Source: Haliotis asinina
Taxonomy: Eukaryota; Mollusca; Gastropoda; Lepetellida; Haliotidae
Direction of reading: 5' to 3'
DNA: 64,000 bases
Assembly (NCBI RefSeq): GCF_037392515.1
Contig: NC_090292.1
Coordinates: forward strand, 44,381,747 to 44,445,746
Positions within the stretch are counted from its first letter, which is position 1, and every line of letters begins with the position of its first letter. Of the stretch, positions 52,384 through 63,952 are shown one piece after another. The notes beneath the pieces were generated by a model that saw nothing but the letters and a program-made list of their open reading frames with translations, searched no databases and was not told where the DNA came from. Made by a program: the position numbers and the translations under genes.

Positions 52384-55300
52384 TTTATTCCAACAATATT
52401 CTACAGTGGGACTGCAGAGGACTGAGGACTAACTTACATGAATTACAGCTATTAGTCCAAGATTTTACACCTTCAGCGATCTGTCTGCAGGAGACTTATT
52501 TAAAACAGACAGATACTTTCGATCTTCGTCATTACAAAGTATATCATTGCTTGTCACCTCCAGGTGATAAGGCCACGGGAGGATCTTCCATTCTAATCAA
52601 AGACAACATTATCCATAGCCCCGTTTCACTTAATACTAATCTTCAGGCCGTTGCAGTACGACTAACTTTGCACGTTGCTTTTACGTTATGCTCACTCTAT
52701 ATCTCTCCGTCTTTGACGTTTGCCAAAACTGATCTTCAAGCTCTGTATGACCAACTCCCGAAGCCCTGTGTTATAATGGGAGATCTGAATGGGCACAACC
52801 CACTCTGGGGTAGTGTAACTACTAACGCTAAAGGTAAATTGTTGGAGGACTTTTGTTCTGACAATGATTTATGTATTTATAATGATGGTTCCAACACATA
52901 TTTACACCCTGGGACAGGGACCTATTCTGCTCTTGACTTGTCATTGACAAATTCAGAACTACTAAATGAATTCGAATGGTCAGTCCACGATGACCTCTGT
53001 GGAAGTGACCATTTTCCTACTATTCTCAAATCTGTAACTCCATCTGATGTTCCTCCATCATCAAGGCGGAATTTTAAAAAGGCTAACTGGGCTTTATATG
53101 AAACACTGTGTGCGGAGAAACTTAATCCTGAACGTTTTATTGACGTTCCTGATGCTATTAAATGTTTTTCTGAGGAACTGAATTCCATAGCTGATGAGTG
53201 TATACCAAAGTCCTCTTCAGTTCCACACATAAGAAAACCATGGTTCAACGCTGAGTGCAAACAAGCTAGGAAGGCAAGGAAAAAAGCAGAGCATTATTTC
53301 CGTCGCCATCCTATGGTGCATAATTTAAATAAATTTAAGATTTTAAATGCTAAAGCACGGCGTACTTTTAAACAGAACAAACGCCAATCTTGGCACAATT
53401 ATGTATCCAAAATACATTCTCGGACACCCATGTCCAACGTATGGAACATGGTCCAGAAAATTAAAGGTAAAGGTACTAAATCTACTGTCCATCATCTTAA
53501 ACATGGAGATCAGTTACTTACTGATAAATCAGATATCGCAAATAAACTGGGCGAAACTCTCGCTAAACACTCTTCCTCTTCTAATTATTTACATAAATTC
53601 CAGCAGTATCAAAAACAACAAGAAAAGAAAACTATTAATTTGAACTCTGATAATGGGGAAGATTATAATGAAACGTTTTCTCTTCATGAACTCCATACTG
53701 CTCTTGATCAAGCTCATGATACTGCTACAGGAGCTGATAACATACTTTATCAACTCCTGAAGCACTTACCAGAATCCTGCCTAGAAACTCTTCTAAATAT
53801 TTTTTATGAGATTTGAACATCGGGTAACTTTCCTCCTTCATGGTGTGACGCCATAGTAGTACCAATACCTAAACCGGGACGTGATCATACAGATCCGTCC
53901 AATTATCGACCTATTTCACTAACAAGCTGTGTTTGCAAGACCGTGGAACGCATGATAAATAATCCACTTGTTTGGTACTTGGAAACAAATAACCTTATCA
54001 CAGATATACAATGTGGTTTCCGTAAAAACAGAAGTACTGTCGATCACTTAGTGCGTTTAGAATCAATTCTGAAAAATGCGCTGATTATTCAACAACATGC
54101 TGTGTCTATCTTTTTTGATCTTGAGAAGGCATATGACACTACTTGGAAATATGGCATTCTGAGAGATTTACATGACTTCGGTTTGCGAGGTCGTTTGCCT
54201 CAATTCATAGCCAAATTTTAAAATAACAGGCAATTTCAAGTCCGTGTGGGTTCTACCCTGTCTGATCATTACAATCAGGATCAGGGTGTTCCACAAGGCA
54301 GTATTTTGTCAGTCACTCTTTTTAGCATCAAGATCAACAGTCTATCTAAAGTTTTAAATGATTTAATAGATGGATCTTTATTTGTGGATGATTTTAATAT
54401 TTCTTGTGGTAAAAATATGCATACCATTGAACGGCAATTGCAGCTGTGTTTAAACAATATAGATAAATGGTGTCTTGAAAACGGCTTCAAATTTTCTAAA
54501 TCAAAAACCAATTGTATACACTTCTGTCGTAAATACAAACCCCATAAAGACCCAGAACTATATCTCAGTGGTGCCCCGATCAAAGTGGTCAAGGAGGCCA
54601 AGTTCTTGGGACTTATTTTCGACTCACATTTGACCTTTATGCCGCATATTAAATCCCTTAAAGCCAAATGCCTGAAGGCACTCGATTTATTAAAGTTTGT
54701 TTCAAATTCAAAATGGGGAGGGGATCAAACTACCCTCCTTCACTTATATAGATCACTGATCCGATCGAAACTTGATTACGGTTCCATCGTAAATGATGGC
54801 GCTTGTCAAAGCAACCTAAAACTACTTGATCCTGTTCACCACCAAGGCCTGAGACTTTGTCTCGGTTCTTTTAGAACCTCTCCTATCGACAGTCTGTACG
54901 TCGAAGCTGATGAGCCTTCTCTCAACTTACGTCGTATCAAACTATCTTTACAATACATTACAAAATTAGCTTGTAATGAGTCTAATCCCGCATTTAATTG
55001 TGTCTTTAATCCTCTTTATGAGGATTTGTATGACAAAAAGTCTTGCCTTGTTCCGCCTCTTGGGCTCAGAATTAAGCCATTTCTTGCTGCTTCTAGCATT
55101 GAGCTGGAAAATATAGCTCCTTCTCGTCTTCTTTCTTCTCCTCCTTGGCAGGTGGTTAGGCCACAAGTTGACCTAACATTAACATCATTTAAAAAATCAG
55201 AAACCAATGAATTACAGTATAGACAAGAATATAACCAATTGAAACATAAATATAACAATTATAAATCCTTATTTACAGATGGGTCCAAGGACGATGGCGG

Positions 55301-56066
55301 AGTGGCTTCTGCCACTGTCATTGGATCCAGAACAATATCTTCTAGATTACCCGAAAATAGTTCTATTTTTACAGCTGAAGCTAATGCCATATTAACAGCT
55401 CTTAAATATATTCAAAGATACCCTAAACGTAAACAATATATAATTTATTCAGACTCTCTTTCTTGTCTTCAGGCTATTAAAAATATTTCTTGTAAACATC
55501 CACTTTTAATAGAAATTATTCAATTGTATAATGATCTTGCTACTGGCCAATACGACATCGTCTTCTGTTGGTTACCCAGCCACGTAGGTATTTCTGGTAA
55601 CACACTGGCTGACCTTGCTGCTAAAGCAGCACTCAACAAATCTGTGACGCCTCTTCTTATTCCATACACTGATTACAAAGCTTGCATTAGAACGTATATC
55701 CGTGATCTGATGCAGAAGAAGTGGAACACTCAGGTAGGTATCAATAAATTACATGAAATAAAACCGTATATTGGTTACACCTACTTGGGTTTTCAGTCCA
55801 GATTTGAGGAGGTCATCTTGCGACGATGTCGCATTGGCCACACAAGATATACACATGGATATCTGCTTAAAGGTGAGGATCCTCCTTTTTGCGTCCCTTG
55901 TGATGAAAGAATCATGGTCAAGCATGTTTTGCTTGACTGTGTTGAATATTCCATTACAAGGGACACATATTTCAAATCCCGAACTATGAAGGATCTTTTT
56001 AATAATGTCAGTTATCATTTAATTATTGCGTTTTTAAAAGAATTAGATTTATTAAGTGAGTTGTAA
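52380..56066 (+). pseudogene. I-like LINE copy 4 ORF2, nonsense mutations
   Basis: Frame from ATA 52380 (overlapping the ORF1 TAG) through the endonuclease (ILQWDCRGLR, CLQETYLKQ, MGDLNGHNPLWG, SDHFPTIL). TGA at about 53814 replaces the Trp found in copy 3 and TAA at about 54219 replaces Leu. From 54246 the RT palm (LFVDDFNIS), RNase H (LFTDGSKDDGG, EANAILTALKYI, PSHVGISGNTLADLAAKAA) and the zinc tail run uninterrupted to 56066. Compared with copy 3 the active-site loop lacks one residue after FNISC. Confidence 0.88.
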
Positions 56067-56610
56067 ATAATTAAATATTTTATTATTGGTAGTTTAGATT
56101 AGTAACTGAGATTGTTAGTGACAGTACCCTCAAAGGGGGTTGAAGTATTGTAAAATTATTGTCCTCCTAAGAGGGTACGTAAGTCCTGAAACATTCAAAG
56201 TGAATTTAAGCTTACCAGGAGTTTTAAATGTAGTATTTCTGTTATCTTAATTCTGGCTAAGATTCCTACAATCGTCAGCGGCTGAAGTGATGGTGTAAAT
56301 CCAGCTAGGGTTCATGCAGGTAGCAAAGGCACTGTATGTCCTCATGGTCCCTAGTATGGTGATCTACCTTCAGCTGTTGGCGATCTATAGCCTGTTTTTA
56401 TACTGTGTTGTCCCTTCTGGCTCAAAGGTTTTATATATAATTACTAGTTTTACATGTATATCTGTGATATTCTAGTTATTTTACTGTCCTCTGACGACAG
56501 ATTCTTTAACATATGCATATATTCCATTTAAATGTGAAATGTTCCCGTCATGATATGGCTGAGATATTGCCGATGTGACGTTAAATATTAACTCACTCAC
56601 TCACGCCTGT

Positions 56611-56671
56611 GGCACCCGTGGCGAGCCACCTCCTCGTGGTGGGTGCTGGGTAACGCTAAGAGCTCGCCAAC
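56611..56671 (+). ncRNA. HDV-like self-cleaving ribozyme at the 5' end of I-like LINE copy 5
   Basis: P1 GGCACCC with GGGTGCT (56641-56647); P2 GGCGAG with CTCGCC (56663-56668); P3 CCAC with GTGG; L3 CTCCTC; then GGGTAACG and the active-site strand CTAAGAG with candidate catalytic C at 56656. P1 has six Watson-Crick pairs plus the starting G-U wobble. Confidence 0.88.
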
Positions 56672-57199
56672 ACCCCCGTAGTGGACCCGGGGGAATATTT
56701 GGTCCACCAACCCGTTTGCCGTGGGTTGCGGCCCTGTGTCGGCGGAGGAGGGGATCCTGGTGGTTGAGGGCAATATGGACCTGTAACCGTGTTCCTGTTG
56801 CTCAATGCACCACTTTGGCCCTGACTTCGCCTAGACGGGTGGTCGAATGGGCCCGGTTCGACCAATCGGCTGGTCATGCCAAGCCCTGTGCGTGGATTAT
56901 TTATGTAATTGCACAGATTTGATGTACTGTTTCAATTTTGGCCTTGGCTTTTTCATTCATATATAACTTTTAGATTTGAAAACTGACGTTATGAACTTTG
57001 CCTAGAGTCTTATGCCCAGAAGGCGGTGGCTCATGGGCCAATCTGGTGGATCGATTAATTTTGAATTAGTCTTCTGCTGGAGTATACCATTCCAGTATCC
57101 TTGGTGCTGCCAGTGGGAGAGCCACTGGTATATAGCATTGTCCATGTGATACTCGGTGGAGGGTGGGGAGCTGGGATGGTGAACTTTCTATTATTAACC

Positions 57200-58410
57200 A
57201 TGGCTCAACCCAAAAAACACAAACGAGCACTAGATGAGTGTTTGTCCTCGGACGAGGACAGTGCTACAAACAGATTACCGGATACATGGAGCAGATTTTT
57301 GGTTGTATCTTCTGCTGACGGTGAACCTCTAAAACTCAATCCATTTGCCACATCAAAAGCAATTTATGGACTTGTTGGGGATGTCCAAGCTGTTACAAAA
57401 ATTAGATCTGGGTTTCTCCTCATAGAGTGTAAAACAGCGAAACAATCAGCTACCCTCATAGGTACAAAACAGCTTGCTAATACTGCAGTATCTGTTTCAC
57501 CCCATAAGTCTTTGAACAGCGGCAAAGGCATCTTGAGAGACAGGGACCGGTGGCTTTCCCACATGAGTGAAACAGAAATCTCCACTGAACTACAAAATCA
57601 AGGAGTCACTCATGTCAAACGATTCACTTTTAAGAAAAATGGAGAAACTTTCAATACAAATACTTATTTGATTTCTTTTTCACAACCGAAACATCCAAAG
57701 TGTATCAAAGCTGGATATTGTAATATCGAAGTGGAGCAATATATTCCAAATCCACTTCGTTGTTACAAGGTCACGGTGCCCAATCTTGCAGGAATCGTGC
57801 AACATGCTACAGATGTGGTAAAGAAGATCATGAAGGTTCTGACTGTTTGTCTTCTCCAAAATGTGTTAATTGTCTGGGAGACCATATGTCTTCATCAAAG
57901 TCATGTGAAATCTGGAAACGTGAATATGAAATTATCAAAATCAAAACTCAAAAGAATGTCACCTATCATGAGGCAAAACGTTTAGTAAATGCAGCCTTGC
58001 CTCAGTCATCAAATATAACATACTCTGCTGTCGTTGCTCGCCCTCGTGTTAAATCTGTGCTGTCTGTTTCATGTCAGACAGATATCACCTGGGTCAAAGC
58101 TGACAAACACACTTTAAGCACAACAGATTCTGATGGTGATAAGAATCATGCAACATCAGCTTGCCAGACTGAATCACAAACAATATCTCCTGCAGTGAAA
58201 AATCCTTGTCATAAAGTAGATTATAGACAAAAATCTGATCGAGTACAAAAGGGATCACGTGATCCTGTACAAGTCTATAACAAGTTTCAACTTTTAGAAG
58301 ACATGGACGTCTCTCCTCATCCCCGTGCATTTCATCGTGCGCGAAATAGAAGCAGTTCGCCTCGGAAGGGGAAAAGTCGGTCCCCAGTACTACCACCTGC
58401 TATTAAATGA
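57200..58410 (+). pseudogene. I-like LINE copy 5 ORF1, one frameshift
   Basis: ATG at 57200 (MAQPKKHKRALDE). Divergent but recognisable KLNPFATSKAIYGLVGDVQ block and RRM-like strands (GFLLIECKTAKQSATL). A frameshift near 57770 falls inside the first zinc knuckle. The second frame then gives two more knuckles (CYRCGKEDHEGSDC, CVNCLGDHMSSSKSC) and runs to TGA 58408-58410. The tail ends RSPVLPPAIK. The stop overlaps the ORF2 start as ATGA. Confidence 0.85.
58407..58410 (+). promoter_or_regulatory. Overlapping ORF2 start / ORF1 stop (ATGA), I-like LINE copy 5
   Basis: ATG 58407-58409 and TGA 58408-58410 share two bases. Translational coupling by reinitiation is the simplest reading. Confidence 0.65.
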
Positions 58411-58816
58411 ACAGTAATTCCTTAATCCAATGGAATTGCAGAGGACTTAGGACCACTTTTAATGAAGTACAACTACTAGCACAGGATTATAAACCATCAG
58501 CATTTAGTTTTCAAGAAACATACTTGAAACAAACTGATAAATTCGAATTGCGTAAATACCATTCTTATCATTCTTTTTCACCCCCTGGTGACAAAGCCAC
58601 TGGTGGATCTTCCATATTGGTGAGACATGGTACTATTCATAGCCCTGTTCCACTTAAAACCAATCTTCAGGCTGTTGCTGTTCGTCTTACTTTACATATA
58701 ACACTTACCCTTTGTTCCTTGTATATCTCCCCTTCTTCCATTCTCCATCAGAATGATCTTCAAGATTTGTATGACCAATTACCAAAACCCTGTATCATAA
58801 TGGGTGATCTCAATGG
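58407..58816 (+). pseudogene. I-like LINE copy 5 ORF2, truncated endonuclease
   Basis: MNSNSLIQWNCRGLRTTFNE begins the APE endonuclease, with FQETYLKQTD, GDKATGGSSIL and IIMGDLNG. It is uninterrupted up to the Polinton boundary at 58816. A further ten bases are read by chance into the Polinton end. Confidence 0.88.
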
Positions 58817-58958
58817 AGTAGTATAGGGAATAGGGGTTCTGGACCACTTTCAAGAAATGTCTCTACAAAGCCTTATTTACTAAATAAGGCTTTGGTTGGA
58901 CCCTTAGCTCTTGCTACTATTACCCCTACTACAAAAAAGTTGGCGGTAGTTACTATGC
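58817..58958. repeat. Polinton terminal region (putative terminal inverted repeat)
   Basis: Non-coding end of the Polinton. It includes a perfect hairpin at 58867-58893 (AAAGCCTTATTT, loop ACT, AAATAAGGCTTT). The opposite terminus is outside the window, so the inverted repeat cannot be verified; the predicted 6-bp target duplication is CAATGG (58811-58816). Confidence 0.6.
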
Positions 58959-59927
58959 CTACTTTGTGTTGGTAGGAGGTAACACTGTGCCGTACGGTAC
59001 GATCAATAATTCTTCTCTTACAAACCCCCTACCCGGCCCATCCCTCAAGTAGTACAAGTTAGGTTCGTCGGCTTTCATATCCACTTTATCTATGTTGTAA
59101 GTTTTGACTGACCATATAGGATCGGTGGCTCGCTTACGGCTATCGTCCTCGTGTTCCCCCGGCTGGTATAGATACCTCACTAGGGCCCTATCTGGTATCT
59201 GTTTCTCCTTCCCACGCAATGGAGCGGCCGACTCTGCAACTATTGATTTTAGTTTGATAGCGTCTGCCGGTTTCTTACCGGTGAGACGGGTGACTTCATG
59301 GTTGATTGCCGACACCACCTTGGGTAACCTCGTGACCCATTCAGTCGATCGTTTTCCAGGGGTGGCCATCTCCCTAGCATACTGATGTCCGAACAAGCGC
59401 TCAGCCAAAGTCCTATTAAATCTCTCAACTATGGCTTGGCTGCGATGGGCTCCGGCCGTGCCACGCCTGACCTTTGTATCGTGTTTGGCTAGCAGTTGTG
59501 ACACGGCACCCATGAACTCCCGTCCGGGGTCAACTTGCAGCTCTGTTGGCCACGTCAGCGGGCTGCGTTTGTATATACGTTCGAATCCTCTGGCTACCTG
59601 GGCCGAATCTTTCGTGGTCAAGGGTTCGGCTTCCTTGTAACGACTGGCTACGTCCACTACGGTTAAGGCATACTTGTACCTCTTGTCGTGGGGTAGGAAC
59701 AGTAGGTCTGCCTGGTGAACGCTATTAGGTATGTTAATACCGAACCTCCTTCTAGGCACGTAGCGTGGTGCCGGCAAATAGATCTGCCACAGGGCTTGTT
59801 TTTCAAGCCACGCTTTGGCTTCCTCCGGGGCTACTCGCGCTATTTTAGCTAGCTTATCTACTGCGCTAGCTCCTTTCCAGTACCCACGCGGGCTGTAGTA
59901 AATAGCCTCAAATTTTTTCATGTCCAT
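58959..59927 (-). CDS. Polinton integrase (retroviral-type, DDE)
   Basis: 322 codons from ATG 59927 (a second in-frame ATG is at 59921). The rve catalytic core has the first Asp in HQADLLFLP (near residue 73), the second in ELQVDPGREFMG and the Glu in SQAIVERFNRTL, with 34 residues between the last two. The C-terminal part (DPIWSVKTYNIDKVDM, LYYLRDGPGRGFVREELL) is the SH3/chromo-like domain usual in Polinton integrases. There are no internal stops. It overlaps the end of the polymerase gene by 20 bp in another frame, so both may come from one transcript. It integrates the linear element with a short target duplication. Confidence 0.92.
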   Translation of the reverse strand: MDMKKFEAIYYSPRGYWKGASAVDKLAKIARVAPEEAKAWLEKQALWQIYLPAPRYVPRRRFGINIPNSVHQADLLFLPHDKRYKYALTVVDVASRYKEAEPLTTKDSAQVARGFERIYKRSPLTWPTELQVDPGREFMGAVSQLLAKHDTKVRRGTAGAHRSQAIVERFNRTLAERLFGHQYAREMATPGKRSTEWVTRLPKVVSAINHEVTRLTGKKPADAIKLKSIVAESAAPLRGKEKQIPDRALVRYLYQPGEHEDDSRKRATDPIWSVKTYNIDKVDMKADEPNLYYLRDGPGRGFVREELLIVPYGTVLPPTNTK

Positions 59928-62900
59928 ACGCGTTTGTGTTTATCCCATCAATAGCTATCCAACGTTTCGTGTCCATAGGCGACAGGGACGTCTTGTTTAT
60001 AGTCAGTCCGTATATCTTATGTCCATCACTTCTAAGTGTGTTCATTTTATGCCTAAAGGTACGGGTCTTGAACAGGGCTTCCTTGAATCTGGCGTGTTTG
60101 ATGTGTTGTTTCACCACATACTTCTTAACCCCCTTAGCCTTCCGGATCTCACTATTGTCGGCTTTCAGTATGGAGTACATCTTAGGTCTCAAACCTATGT
60201 ACTCGGCTATGGGCGTGCCAGCACACTCGTCCTTCATCTTACCTAGGACCTTTTTATTTACAGTACTGTGTATGGCATGGGTCTTAGGGTAGTCGCTGGT
60301 GTCGTATAAATCAAGGTGTTTTTTCATGTCCTCGTACACGTCCTCGGTTCGAATCTCCATCAGCAGGGAATCCGTGTCAGTGTACAGCACTTCACACCTG
60401 TCACCGTACTGTTTCTTGAGCTCGTTGTAGTAAAAGTCGTACATCAGGTGTTTGGATAAATCGAGGATGCTCATCCCCACGTAAACAGGCCGGTTGAATT
60501 TTATGTGACTTTTCTTCATGTGTAGGGCAACCAGGTTGTCTGTGAATATCTTAGTACGGTTGAATGCCGGACTGGCTATCAATCTCCTGAGCTTGTCTTC
60601 CTCACTCGACCGAACCAGCTTCACGGTCACGCGTTTCCTCAGGTTCTCCATAGTCTTACCAAACACCGAGTTGTTCATGAGCTTGTAGAGATTTTTCTCA
60701 AAATCACTGGTGGCTTTTTTTCGTAGGTCTGTGTTCATTCTGATGTAGGGCTCCATCCATGGGCTCTGGTCGAACATGAGCACCCTGTGTATTTTGGTCA
60801 GCCTCATACCCAACGACATGTACAGCTGTAGGTTGCGATAGTGAACGATGTAATTGGTCTTATTCATTAAGTTAGGCACGAGTTTTTCAACGTCTGTCAC
60901 ACGCCCACCTGACAAGTTATGTTGGTACTCAGACATCCAGTCTGGGTTAACCCTCATACGTTCGGGGGCCAGGGGGTAGCTGTTGTGCGATGTGTGTAAT
61001 TCCTTGGGATACTCTAAGTCAACCTCGAGGATATAACCTTTGTTCGAATCTGGTGCAACCCCCATAACATCAACGTGGGGTACCCATTCGAATCCCCCTG
61101 TAGGTAGATACTGACTCATGGCCCAGCCGTACAGGTTGTTTGCATCGAGGTAGAGAATGTGATTGGTTGGTTTGTTAGGATCGTAACCTTTCACGTATTG
61201 ATTATTTGCTTTCGCGTATCGTTTGGATGCCATGGAAATCCCACCTCGCAAACCTTTCTCAATGAATAGGTGCATGTCGTAATCTGTGAGCAATTCCAAA
61301 TTAACTCCGGTCTTTTTAAGCAAGGCGTCCTATGACAGACCTGGGCTGGTGTAATACCATGCGGGGTCGAGTTTATACTGCTTGAAACATGCCCGCCTAA
61401 ACGTTTCAAACACGTCGGCTAACAGCAGTATATCTGTCCTCAAGTACAGGTCGTGATAATCACCCAGGTTCTTACAACCCAGTTTATTCCATACGTTAGT
61501 CGCGTGCGAGTAATCATCTCGTGAGACGGACGCCTCATTCAGCTTGCTATAAAAGCAGTCAATAGGGGGTAGTCTGGTCTCGGTGAACTTGGCCCAACTA
61601 TCCATGTACTCATAGGGGTACACACCCTTCCTCATAAGCAGGGGTCTAGTCTCGGCGTCTGTGTATCGATCGGTGATAGGGAAGGTATTGTTGGCCTTGA
61701 CCAGACTGTCGAGTGACGACAGGAGGAACTGAAACGAGTCAATGAACCTAAGTCCGTTTAAGCTGAAGGAGATGTATCTCTCCATGTTGTTGGGGATGCA
61801 CGTTATATTACCATCGATTTTCGCGATGGCCTGCATGATCAAGTGTGAGTCGTACCCTCTCAAGTTGTGAAAGACAACGGGGATGTTTATTGTCTTAGGG
61901 TTGATTTTAAGCTTGAGGTTGCACGTGTTGTGAGCGGCGCCTCTATACTTACCAGTTATGTGACAGTGATCTCTCACCGAATCACCGTTAAGTGGTGATT
62001 CACACACGTGACAGTTAGTGCTACTAGCGTAGGCTAGCCTGTCGACTCGGGTCAGACGCATGGGAGCGATTTTATACAATGCATTCCTAATAATTTTTTC
62101 TTCCTCCTGCAAACACTTTAGAAACCTTTCAGCCGCGTCAGGCCCCCTATACACTACCGGAGCTTTCGTTTCCCCGTCACAACGGACGACAATGTATCCA
62201 AACGAACAGGCTTTATGCTCTTGTGTTTTGTGGGTAAAGGTGCCGGCGGCACCACTGGGAGCCTCGCCGGCGGCAGCCACTAAGGCTTCGAAGTCGGCAT
62301 ATATAATATAAGGCACAGACATTTGGTTCTTGTGGTTATTGAATTTTAGGATATTGTCACCTTCCTTAGGCATGTCGACTCGTATGGCCGTCTGCCCCAC
62401 ACCTTGACAATCATCCCGGTGGGATTCTAATAAATCAGCTCGGGTGAAGCCATGTAGACATCGTTCACAGAAGTGGGTCTTTCCTTTGTATGCTGATTGG
62501 TCATACAACAGCTTGCTAAAGTGTTTTATCCACGTGTAGTGATACTTGTCACCTCGCTGGATCATGAATATATTGATAACTTGGCGATCCTTCACCGGGC
62601 TGACCCTGTGTACTATTGTTGTGTTACCTTCGTGCCCAAAGACATTTATAGCCAGATTATTCTGTTTTTCTATTTTAGTGATCTGGGATATGGGGGTGGG
62701 TTCATCTATACCATCCCAGTTGAGCCCATCGTCTTGGGGATAGCTAGAAAGCCTATCTGAATGAGTGCCAGCTGGAAATAAGGCTGACCTGATAGCTAAC
62801 CTCAGGCAATCGTTTCCTCTATTCTTAACGTTTACTATGGCATGTTTGTTTCTATAGTAGGGAGGCAAGGCTAGGTATGACCCGCCTCTGAATGGCACGT

Positions 62901-63606
62901 AGTTAGCTATGTCTAGATAGACATTATCGATTTTATCTACAACCCACCCGGACCCCAAGTGTGTGTAGCGTTCTAGGTATTCTCGTATCTGCTGAAAACT
63001 GGTATCGATTGATGTATCAATGGTCTCTGTATGTGTGGCGACCTCTTGTTGACCTCGGAAGTAAGGCTGAACATACTCAGTGGCACTCCCAACCTGCTTA
63101 TCGAGCGACATTTTCACTGTGATCTGAAACTTGATACTTCCTAGATTATTTAGTTCCTGGTTGACCTTATCAGCTATCAGAGGCTTGATATCTGTAATGT
63201 CTATGTTTCTATCAACGTGCATGCGCCAACCTCTCAAATAGTTGCCTACAGCGCGCTCAGTGCGCACGAACTGTAGGTCAATAGCTCTATTCTGTCGTAA
63301 TAATTCTAAAAGCTGTGGTTTTCTCATACGGGAATACCCGCCTAAACCCAAATCGTGTGCCTCGGCTTTCAGTTGTTTTACAGTGGGACGTGCTACGGGG
63401 GCATGTGATAACAATGCGGTTAACCCGGCTCTCCCCAGGTTTGAATAACCCGTGTATCCAAGCTGTTTTGCTTGAGCTTTTAATTGTTTTACTGTAGGAG
63501 GGGCTTCTAAACCTAGTAATCTCAACAATGCTGACTTCCGCATTCGAGAATACCCGATCACACCTCTCTGTTTTGCGACCCGCTTGAGCTCGCTTACAGT
63601 AGACAT
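59908..63606 (-). pseudogene. Polinton protein-primed DNA polymerase B, one in-frame amber codon
   Basis: Frame from ATG 63606 (MSTVSELKRVAKQRG) to TGA 59908-59910, about 1,230 codons, with a single TAG at 61330-61332 in the same frame. The N-terminus has three tandem SAP/HeH-like helical motifs (each TV.(E/Q)LK..A...G..GYS) at about residues 3-105. Next are a C2H2-like finger (CERCLHGFTRADLLESHRDD), exonuclease I (YADFEAL, near 435), an endonuclease VII-like zinc motif (CHVCESPLNG, DHCHITGKYRGAAHNTCN, near 530-560), exonuclease II (FHNLRGYDSHL) and III (YLRTDILLLADVF). After the TAG come the polymerase motifs: A (DANNLYGWAM), B (KLMNNSVFGKTMENL), C (YTDTDSL) and KMKDE. The amber falls between exonuclease and polymerase domains, so this copy should not make active polymerase unless the stop is read through. 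Confidence 0.92.
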
Positions 63607-63666
63607 CGTGTTTACACCTAAGAGAACCAATGTCTAATTGGTTCACAGTAAGGGGAGGTAACCCTT

Positions 63667-63933
63667 TCACACACTGGAGTCTATCTTGAGCAGTCGCCTA
63701 CGTTCTTTTATGTAGCCTTTTTTATTCTCGTAGATGAGTTGATGTCTGACTACGTTCGCTCCGTGAGCTTTACATAGACAGTAGTGTCCTTTAACCCCGA
63801 TACCACACACAGAACATGTGTAGTTAGGACTTCCCATATGGAAACAACAGAACCCCTGATTCCTGCATTTCCTACCACAGGCCTCGGTCTTCCCCATAAG
63901 TATGTATTCGCATCGGTATGGAGCGGGTCTCAT
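63667..63933 (-). CDS. Polinton Cys-rich zinc-binding small protein, unknown function
   Basis: 88 codons from ATG 63933. Two Cys/His clusters: C-x10-C-x3-C-x5-CC-x-H (YRCEYILMGK to CCFH) and C-x2-C (CSVCG) with a following YCLCKAHG. The last third is basic (KKGYIKERRRLLK). It lies about 60 bp upstream of the polymerase on the same strand, suggesting co-expression. Small zinc proteins are common in Polintons and related large DNA viruses. I do not recognise a named family. Confidence 0.6.
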   Translation of the reverse strand: MRPAPYRCEYILMGKTEACGRKCRNQGFCCFHMGSPNYTCSVCGIGVKGHYCLCKAHGANVVRHQLIYENKKGYIKERRRLLKIDSSV

Positions 63934-63952
63934 GTTTACTTATATAGGTATT

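Larger units (their letters stand above)
50543..56604 (+). mobile_element. I-like LINE copy 4, slightly 5'-truncated
   Basis: Begins inside the ribozyme (TAACGCTAAGTGCTCTTCTC), so P1 and P3 are missing. Leader, ORF1 51116-52383, ORF2 52380-56066 and a complete 3' UTR to ACTCACTCACTCAC at 56604 follow. Closely related to copy 3. Copy 5 starts six bases downstream. Confidence 0.9.
56611..58816 (+). mobile_element. I-like LINE copy 5, 5' part, cut by the Polinton
   Basis: Divergent member of the family with complete 5' end (GGCACCC at 56611), leader, ORF1 and the first ~136 codons of ORF2. Homology ends at CAATGG (58811-58816), where the Polinton terminus starts. The rest of the LINE should lie beyond the Polinton, outside the window. 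Confidence 0.9.
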
